Positions 5,285 through 9,312 of a DNA stretch of 9,312 nt are shown here, piece by piece. The stretch comes from Clostridiales bacterium UBA4696 (GTDB lineage Bacteria; Bacillota; Clostridia; Oscillospirales; Oscillospiraceae). Position numbers and translations under genes: made by a program. A model generated the notes under the pieces. That model saw only the letters and a list, made by a program, of their open reading frames with translations. It did no database searches and had not been told where the DNA came from. Position 1 is the stretch's first letter. Each line of letters starts with the position of its first letter. The stretch lies in assembly GCA_002404795.1 (NCBI GenBank), contig DHKK01000003.1:19567-28878 (forward strand), given 5' to 3'.

Positions 5285-6028
5285 ATGGCCAACTATCCGA
5301 CACCGCATATCGACGCCAAGCCCGGCGACTTCGGCAAGACCGTCCTCATGCCCGGCGACCCGCTGCGGTCCAAATTCATCGCGGAAAACTTTCTGGAAAA
5401 TGCCGTTCTGGTCAATAACGTCCGCGGCATCCACGGCTATACCGGCACGTATCACGGGGTAAAGGTCTCCGTCATGGCGTCCGGCATGGGCATGCCGTCC
5501 ATCGGCATCTATTCCTGGGAGCTGTTCACCATCTTCGGGGTGGAAAACATCATGCGCATCGGCTCGACCGGCGCGATGCAGGAGAATATTGATCTGCGCG
5601 ACATCGTCATCGGCCAGGGCGCCTGCACCGACTCCAACTGGGCGGGACAGTATCACCTGCCCGGCACGTTCGCACCCATCGCGGACTATCATATGCTCGA
5701 GACCTGCGTCGAGACGGCGAAGGAGCTGGAGCTGCCGTACCACGTCGGCAATATCCTGTCCTCGGACCGCTTCTACGGTGACGACGGCGACATGACCGGC
5801 GGCTGGATCGGTAACAAGGCCTGGCAGAAGATGGGCGTCATGGCTGTCGAGATGGAGGCTGCCGCGCTCTATATGAACGCCGCCCGTGCGGGCAAGCATG
5901 CGCTTGCGATCTGCACGGTCTCTGACCATCTGCTGCGTAATGAAAACTGCACCGCCGAGGAGCGCCAGAACGGCTTCACTAACATGATGAAGCTGGCGCT
6001 GGAGACGGCTGTGAAACTGGAGAAATGA
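5285..6028 (+). CDS. deoD: Purine nucleoside phosphorylase, DeoD type
   Basis: This 247-residue protein belongs to the hexameric, low-specificity (trimeric-fold NP-I) purine nucleoside phosphorylases. It splits purine ribo- and deoxyribonucleosides with phosphate into free base and (deoxy)ribose-1-phosphate. The phosphate-binding motif GDPLR is at 24-28, MASGMGMPS at 64-72 and RIGSTGA at 91-97. The ribose-binding VEMEAAALY is at 188-196, and the catalytic SDH contains D214, equivalent to D204 of E. coli DeoD. RIGSTGA has threonine where E. coli has cysteine (GSCGA). The ATG at 5285 follows AAAGGAG with an eight-base spacer. Fifty bases without a visible signal separate it from deoC. Confidence 0.95.
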   Translation: MANYPTPHIDAKPGDFGKTVLMPGDPLRSKFIAENFLENAVLVNNVRGIHGYTGTYHGVKVSVMASGMGMPSIGIYSWELFTIFGVENIMRIGSTGAMQENIDLRDIVIGQGACTDSNWAGQYHLPGTFAPIADYHMLETCVETAKELELPYHVGNILSSDRFYGDDGDMTGGWIGNKAWQKMGVMAVEMEAAALYMNAARAGKHALAICTVSDHLLRNENCTAEERQNGFTNMMKLALETAVKLEK

Positions 6029-6032
6029 TGCA

Positions 6033-7193
6033 ATGAAACGAGTATTTGTGATCGTTCTCGATTCCTGCGGCATCGGCTTTGAGCCGGACGCCGCGGATTT
6101 CGGCGACGTCGGCGCCGATACGCTGCGCACGTGCAGCCAGTCGCCGAAGTTCGCCATGCCGAACCTCATCTCGATGGGGCTCGGCAACCTCGACGGGGTC
6201 GATTACCTGCCGAAAACGGACAAGCCCACCGCGGCGCTTGCGCGTCTGCAGGAGCTTTCCCGCGGCAAGGACACGACCATCGGCCATTGGGAGATCGCGG
6301 GCATCGTCTCGCCGGAGCCGCTGCCGACCTTCCCGCACGGCTTCCCGGAGGAGGTCCTGCGGCCCTTCCGTGAGCAGACGGGCCGGGGCGTCCTGTGCAA
6401 CCTGCCCTATTCCGGCACCGAGGTCATCAAGGACTACGGCCGCGAGCATGTACAGACCGGCGATCTGATCGTCTACACGTCGGCGGATTCCGTCTTCCAG
6501 ATCGCGGCGCACGAGTCCGTCGTGCCGCCGGAGCAGCTGTATGATTACTGCCACATCGCGCGGAAGATCCTGACCGGCAAATATGGCGTCGGCCGCGTCA
6601 TCGCCCGTCCGTTTGAGGGCGAATGGCCTTACACGCGCACGTCCCGCCGCCACGATTTCTCGCTTGAGCCGCCGGCAAAGACCATGCTCGACGCCGTTGT
6701 GGACGCCGGACAGGATATGATCGCCGTCGGCAAGATCCACGATATCTTTGCCGGCCGCGGCATGACGGAGTTCACCTATACCGCCGGCAACACCGACGGG
6801 CTTGCGAAGACGCTCGCATACGCGGACAAGGACTTCCGCGGCCTGTGCTTTGTGAATCTGGTCGACTTTGATATGCTCTACGGCCACCGCCGCAACCCGG
6901 ACGGCTATGCCGCCGCCCTGCAGGAGTTTGACAGCTGGCTGCCCGGCTTCCTCGAAAAGCTCGGGGCGGACGACTGTGTCATCATCACGGCCGACCACGG
7001 CTGCGACCCCGGCTACCGCAAGCATACCGACCACACGCGCGAGTATATCCCCATGATCGCGCTCGGCAAAAAGATCCGGCCCGTCAACCTCGGCACGCGC
7101 GCTGGCTTCTGCGACATCGCCGCGACCGTGACGGACCTGCTTGGCGTCCCGTACCAGACGCCGGGGAAGAGCTTTGCTGCGGAACTGATTTAA
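6033..7193 (+). CDS. deoB: Phosphopentomutase
   Basis: This 386-residue alkaline-phosphatase-superfamily enzyme interconverts (deoxy)ribose-1-phosphate and (deoxy)ribose-5-phosphate using two Mn2+ ions, linking DeoD to DeoC. Metal and active-site residues are present: D10 in VLDSCGIG, the phosphorylated threonine T81 in GKDTTIGHWE, D280 and H285 in VDFDMLYGH, D321-H322 in TADHG, and H334 in HTDHTRE. The cap domain (about 95-215) contains TSADSVFQIAAHE (149-161). The length fits the family (about 390-405). It starts four bases after the deoD stop. The GGAG at the end of deoD serves as its ribosome-binding site, so the two genes are tightly coupled. Confidence 0.95.
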   Translation: MKRVFVIVLDSCGIGFEPDAADFGDVGADTLRTCSQSPKFAMPNLISMGLGNLDGVDYLPKTDKPTAALARLQELSRGKDTTIGHWEIAGIVSPEPLPTFPHGFPEEVLRPFREQTGRGVLCNLPYSGTEVIKDYGREHVQTGDLIVYTSADSVFQIAAHESVVPPEQLYDYCHIARKILTGKYGVGRVIARPFEGEWPYTRTSRRHDFSLEPPAKTMLDAVVDAGQDMIAVGKIHDIFAGRGMTEFTYTAGNTDGLAKTLAYADKDFRGLCFVNLVDFDMLYGHRRNPDGYAAALQEFDSWLPGFLEKLGADDCVIITADHGCDPGYRKHTDHTREYIPMIALGKKIRPVNLGTRAGFCDIAATVTDLLGVPYQTPGKSFAAELI

Positions 7194-7201
7194 GAAGACG
7201 G

Positions 7202-7208
7202 AAAGGAG
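7202..7208 (+). promoter_or_regulatory. Ribosome-binding site that sets the cdd start
   Basis: AAAGGAG lies one base before the ATG at 7210 but seven bases before the GTG at 7216. Ordinary spacing favours the GTG as the true start, removing two residues from the longer reading. Confidence 0.65.
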
Positions 7209-7215
7209 AATGCCT

Positions 7216-7626
7216 GTGACACCGGAACAGCTGGTCCGGGAAGCGCTGGAGGCGATGCACTTCGCCTACGTGCCGTATTCCGGCTTTACCGTCGGCGCGG
7301 CGCTGCTGACAAAGAGCGGCAAGGTCTACCGCGGGTGCAACATCGAAAACGCGGCCTACGGCCCCAGCAACTGCGCCGAGCGCACGGCCATCTTCAAGGC
7401 CGTGTCCGAGGGCGAGCGCGAGTTTGCCGCTATCGCCGTCGTCGGCGGCAAAAACGGGGATGCTGCCGATATTTTCCCGCCCTGCGGCGTCTGCCGGCAG
7501 GTCATGCAGGAATTCTGCGCGCCGGACTTCATGATCTACATGGGCCGCAGCGACGGCAGCTACGTCGCCGAATCCCTCGGCGCGATGCTGCCCTATGGCT
7601 TCACCGCGGAGAAGTATATGAAATAA
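7216..7626 (+). CDS. cdd: Cytidine deaminase
   Basis: This 136-residue homotetrameric zinc enzyme deaminates cytidine and deoxycytidine to uridine and deoxyuridine. The zinc site is complete: the CAE motif (C53, E55 as proton shuttle) within NCAERTA, and PCGVC (C90, C93) followed by RQ. The substrate-binding YVPYSGFTVGAAL and GCNIENAAYG motifs are also present. Its length matches the small tetrameric class. I start it at GTG 7216 because of ribosome-binding-site spacing; ATG 7210 is the alternative. It is the last gene of the salvage operon, and its stop codon runs into the A-tract of the terminator. Deoxyuridine made here can be phosphorylated by the operon's own thymidine kinase. Confidence 0.95.
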   Translation: MTPEQLVREALEAMHFAYVPYSGFTVGAALLTKSGKVYRGCNIENAAYGPSNCAERTAIFKAVSEGEREFAAIAVVGGKNGDAADIFPPCGVCRQVMQEFCAPDFMIYMGRSDGSYVAESLGAMLPYGFTAEKYMK

Positions 7627-7664
7627 AAAAGCGTTCCCGCTGCTGTGCAGCGGGAACGCTTTTT
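7625..7664 (+). terminator. Bidirectional intrinsic terminator
   Basis: GCGTTCCCGCTGC (7631-7643) and GCAGCGGGAACGC (7647-7659) form a perfect 13-base-pair stem with the loop TGT. The stem is flanked by an A-tract (7625-7630) and a T-tract (7660-7664). It terminates the tdk-cdd operon on the plus strand and, equally, the converging membrane-protein genes on the minus strand. Confidence 0.95.
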
Positions 7665-7665
7665 C

Positions 7666-8187
7666 TTATTTCTCCAGCGCCCTGCGCACCGGCGGGGCGA
7701 TCAGGCAGGCGAGCACGCCGCCGATGAGCGCGGTGACGAGCTGCGGCCAGGTGAAGGCCGCGGTCACGGCCGTGAGCTTGGCCGCCGGGACGATCATCGG
7801 CGCGACGAGCTTCACCAGCACCACATACAATGCCGCCAGCTTGCACACGGCGGCCAGCACCATGCTGCCCCAGGCAGCCAGCGGCTTCGCCGTCAGCCAT
7901 TTTCCGACCAGCAGCGCAAACAGGACCGCATACACCGCGTTGCCCAGCGCGACGCAGGGGACCAGCTGCAAAAAGGCCGGGCCGATGCCGAGCGCATACG
8001 CGCAGAACGGCGAGAGCACGGCGACCGTCACGCCGGACCAGAGCCCGCCGGTGAGCGCCGCCATCGCCAGCACCAGATTGACGCAGGAGCCGGTCACGAA
8101 CTGGCCGAGGCTCTTCGTGGTGACCTGCAGCACGAGCAGCAGCGCAAGGCATACGGCCGTGCGGACGATCCATGTTGTTTTCTTCAT
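7666..8187 (-). CDS. Putative ECF transporter S component-like membrane protein
   Basis: This 173-residue, very hydrophobic protein has five or six predicted membrane segments (about 8-22, 34-48, 51-70, 73-97, 104-128 and 142-165) and a short basic C-terminus (PPVRRALEK). The size, the basic N-terminus (MKKTTWIVRT), and the GGLWSG...LSP...GIGP pattern in the middle resemble substrate-binding S components of energy-coupling-factor vitamin/metal importers. I cannot assign a substrate, and no EcfA/EcfT genes are nearby, so any partner would be a shared module elsewhere. The ATG at 8187 overlaps the stop codon of the upstream Cys-rich gene (ATGA), which fixes the start and implies coupling. The ribosome-binding site is weak (GGGAAG). 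Confidence 0.65.
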   Translation of the reverse strand: MKKTTWIVRTAVCLALLLVLQVTTKSLGQFVTGSCVNLVLAMAALTGGLWSGVTVAVLSPFCAYALGIGPAFLQLVPCVALGNAVYAVLFALLVGKWLTAKPLAAWGSMVLAAVCKLAALYVVLVKLVAPMIVPAAKLTAVTAAFTWPQLVTALIGGVLACLIAPPVRRALEK

Positions 8188-8342
8188 CGTGGTTCTTCCC
8201 GTTTCCGGCAGCCGGAGCATCCGCTGCATCCCGCGCAGCTGCCGGAGCAGCCGTCCGTCTTCCGCTGCCGGAGCAGGTGTACGACCGCAAGCGCGATGAG
8301 CGCCGCGAGCACGAGACAAACGAGGATCGTCGCCAGATTCAT
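8184..8342 (-). CDS. FeoB-associated-type Cys-rich membrane peptide
   Basis: This 52-residue protein has one N-terminal membrane helix (about 4-24, ILVCLVLAALIALAVVHLL) followed by RQRK. Its C-terminal segment GCSGSCAGCSGCSGC carries five cysteines (32, 36, 39, 42, 45), then a charged end. This is the layout of the FeoB-associated Cys-rich membrane protein family, whose members usually sit at the end of ferrous-iron transport operons and are presumed to bind metal on the cytoplasmic side. No feoA or feoB is present here; instead the gene overlaps an S-component-like gene by four bases. The start at 8342 lies about 34 bases downstream of the -10 box and follows a weak GAAAGG. Confidence 0.75.
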   Translation of the reverse strand: MNLATILVCLVLAALIALAVVHLLRQRKTDGCSGSCAGCSGCSGCRKREEPR

Positions 8343-8375
8343 AGCCGCCGGACCTTTCTCAAAAATTCTGCTGTC

Positions 8376-8404
8376 AGTATAGCAGGCCGGACCGGCCGCG
8401 TCAA
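8376..8404 (-). promoter_or_regulatory. Sigma-A promoter of the Cys-rich/S-component pair
   Basis: On the minus strand there is a -35 box TTGACG (8404-8399), a 17-base spacer and a -10 box TATACT (8381-8376), both close to consensus. The spacer contains a perfect palindrome GGCCGG-A-CCGGCC (8385-8397). Confidence 0.78.
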
Positions 8405-8439
8405 GGAAAACAAAACCGGGTAGATTTTCGGATGCCGGA

Positions 8440-8450
8440 TGTGCTATACT
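8440..8450 (+). promoter_or_regulatory. Promoter of the zinc-ribbon/truA pair
   Basis: An extended -10, TGTGC followed by TATACT (8445-8450) with a TGn at 8442-8444, lies upstream of the zinc-ribbon gene and would start RNA near 8457. No good -35 is visible (TAGATT at 8421-8426 is the closest). It diverges from the promoter at 8376-8404. Confidence 0.6.
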
Positions 8451-8478
8451 GAAGGCAGAAACTATGGGAGGCGACGCT

Positions 8479-8883
8479 ATGTATCCGAAAAAACGCCCCA
8501 AAACAGACCGGGAAAAATTTTATGAGGCCGTCGGGAAAAAAGTCGGCTGCACGCCGGAGCAGTATCTGCGCCGCAAGCTGGCCGGCGGCATGCCGGAAGA
8601 CGAGCTGCGGCGGCTGTATGACCTGCTGGCGGTGGAGATCGCCATGAAGGCGCGCTGCACGGCTATCCGTTATGACAGCCTGCAGCTCGCCGGCTCGGTA
8701 CAGACGGCGGCAGAGCGCCATGTACGCCGCGCAGCGACGCATGAGGTCCCGACCTGCGCGCGCTGCGGCGCGCGGATGGTGCTGCGCACCGGGCAGTCGG
8801 GCGCGCGCAAGGGGCAGAAGTTCTGGGGCTGCTCCAACTATCCGGCCTGCCGGTACACGAAGAACATGGACGACGAAGCATGA
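8479..8883 (+). CDS. Free-standing topoisomerase IA-type zinc-ribbon protein
   Basis: This 134-residue protein has a basic N-terminus (MYPKKRPKTDREKF) and a mostly helical region (about 10-85) that I do not recognise. It ends in a four-cysteine zinc ribbon, CARCGARM...FWGCSNYPACRYT (C93, C96, C118, C124). This is the form of the C-terminal DNA-binding fingers of bacterial topoisomerase I. No topoisomerase catalytic domain is attached, so a nucleic-acid-binding accessory role is only inferred. The ATG at 8479 is preceded by GGGAGG with a seven-base spacer. The upstream ATG at 8464 falls just before that ribosome-binding site and is rejected. The stop codon overlaps the truA start as ATGA, so the two are translationally coupled. 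Confidence 0.8.
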   Translation: MYPKKRPKTDREKFYEAVGKKVGCTPEQYLRRKLAGGMPEDELRRLYDLLAVEIAMKARCTAIRYDSLQLAGSVQTAAERHVRRAATHEVPTCARCGARMVLRTGQSGARKGQKFWGCSNYPACRYTKNMDDEA

Positions 8884-9312
8884 AAAATTTCAAATTTATC
8901 ATCAGCTATGACGGCTCCCGCTATTTCGGCTGGGAGCGGCAGCCTGGCCGCGACACGATCCAGGGCAAGCTCGAAGCCGTCCTGACCCGCATGTGCGGGA
9001 CGGACGTGCAGGTCATCGGCGCCGGGCGCACCGACGCCGGCGTCCACGCAAAGGCCATGGCGGCCAACGCCTATATGGACACGGAGAAAACGCCGGACGA
9101 GGTCCGCGACTACATGAACCGCTATCTCCCCGACGATATTTGCGTGCAGGAGGCGAAGCTCGCCGCCGACCGCTTTCACGCGCGCTACCGCGCCGTCGGC
9201 AAGCTCTACACCTACACCTGCTACGTGGGCGATACGAAGCCGGTCTTCAACCGCAAATACGTGACCGTGCTGGGCTACCAGCCGGATCTTGCCGCCATGC
9301 AGCGCGCGGCGG
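8880..9312 (+). CDS. truA: tRNA pseudouridine synthase A family (5' part)
   Basis: The first 144 codons are present and the gene continues past the window. TruA isomerises uridines 38-40 in the tRNA anticodon arm. The N-terminus shows ISYDGSRYFGW and DTIQGKLE. The catalytic motif GAGRTDAGVHA contains the nucleophile D52, and the later conserved FHARYRAVGKLYTY stretch has the arginine and tyrosine typical of the family. ATG 8880 overlaps the stop of the zinc-ribbon gene. Many clostridia carry more than one TruA-like protein, so this could be the canonical enzyme or a paralogue. Confidence 0.9.
   Translation, partial: MKNFKFIISYDGSRYFGWERQPGRDTIQGKLEAVLTRMCGTDVQVIGAGRTDAGVHAKAMAANAYMDTEKTPDEVRDYMNRYLPDDICVQEAKLAADRFHARYRAVGKLYTYTCYVGDTKPVFNRKYVTVLGYQPDLAAMQRAA

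Noticed and set aside
5018..6187. A 389-residue minus-strand open frame opposite deoC, deoD and deoB
   Set aside because: It is the GC-rich antisense shadow of three well-identified genes and shows no recognisable protein motif or ribosome-binding site.
5979..7034. A 351-residue minus-strand open frame opposite deoB
   Set aside because: DeoB on the other strand has complete active-site motifs; the antisense product has the Arg/Ala/Val-rich, motif-free composition of a shadow frame.
7210..7215. ATG start for cdd at 7210
   Set aside because: Only one base separates it from AAAGGAG; the GTG at 7216 has the normal seven-base spacing. The difference is two residues and the call is not certain.
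8205..8290. Short repeated motif GCTGCCGGAGCA occurring about three times
   Set aside because: It encodes the repeated Cys-Ser-Gly and neighbouring residues of the Cys-rich peptide, so it is explained by the protein sequence.
8464..8478. ATG start for the zinc-ribbon gene at 8464
   Set aside because: It falls immediately before the GGGAGG that serves the ATG at 8479 and has no ribosome-binding site of its own.

Overview
This window looks like a chromosomal segment of a GC-rich Firmicute, most likely a gut clostridium of the Oscillospiraceae/Ruminococcaceae type. Support comes from AGGAGG-type ribosome-binding sites, compact sigma-A promoters, a clostridial-style GreA variant, an E. coli-type thymidine kinase heading a deo-type operon, and copies of a short GC-rich inverted-repeat element that I remember as common in such genomes. 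Everything looks vertically inherited and intact. There is no phage, insertion sequence, CRISPR array, tRNA or rRNA.

Left part (1-3109), all on the minus strand. greA ends in an intrinsic terminator. The -35 box of the next promoter lies in the loop of that terminator, and its -10 box lies just beyond the U-tract. The RNA should start directly at a yybP-ykoY-like (manganese-family) riboswitch whose closing stem P1 is mutually exclusive with an intrinsic terminator. This leader controls a sodium-translocating decarboxylase beta subunit and a 43-residue OadG-related membrane peptide. A separate promoter then drives a sorbitol-6-phosphate-dehydrogenase-like SDR gene. The SDR gene runs into the end of a repeat element at the window edge.

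Middle part (3110-7669), plus strand. trmO (tRNA t6A37 methylation) is divergent from greA. A ~100-bp inverted-repeat element abuts its stop codon. It is followed by a five-gene nucleoside-salvage operon, tdk-deoC-deoD-deoB-cdd. DeoD cleaves purine (deoxy)nucleosides to (deoxy)ribose-1-phosphate, DeoB isomerises this to the 5-phosphate, and DeoC splits deoxyribose-5-phosphate to glyceraldehyde-3-phosphate and acetaldehyde. Cdd deaminates (deoxy)cytidine and Tdk rescues thymidine. The operon closes with a strong bidirectional terminator shared with the converging minus-strand genes.

Right part (7666-9312). A minus-strand pair encodes a FeoB-associated-type Cys-rich membrane peptide and an ECF S-component-like membrane protein, overlapping by ATGA. 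Diverging from it, a free-standing topoisomerase-IA-type zinc-ribbon protein is coupled by ATGA to the 5' part of a truA-type pseudouridine synthase, cut by the window end.

The most interesting point is the metal-riboswitch-like leader on an orphan sodium-pump beta subunit. There is no alpha (carboxyltransferase) or biotin-carrier gene beside it.
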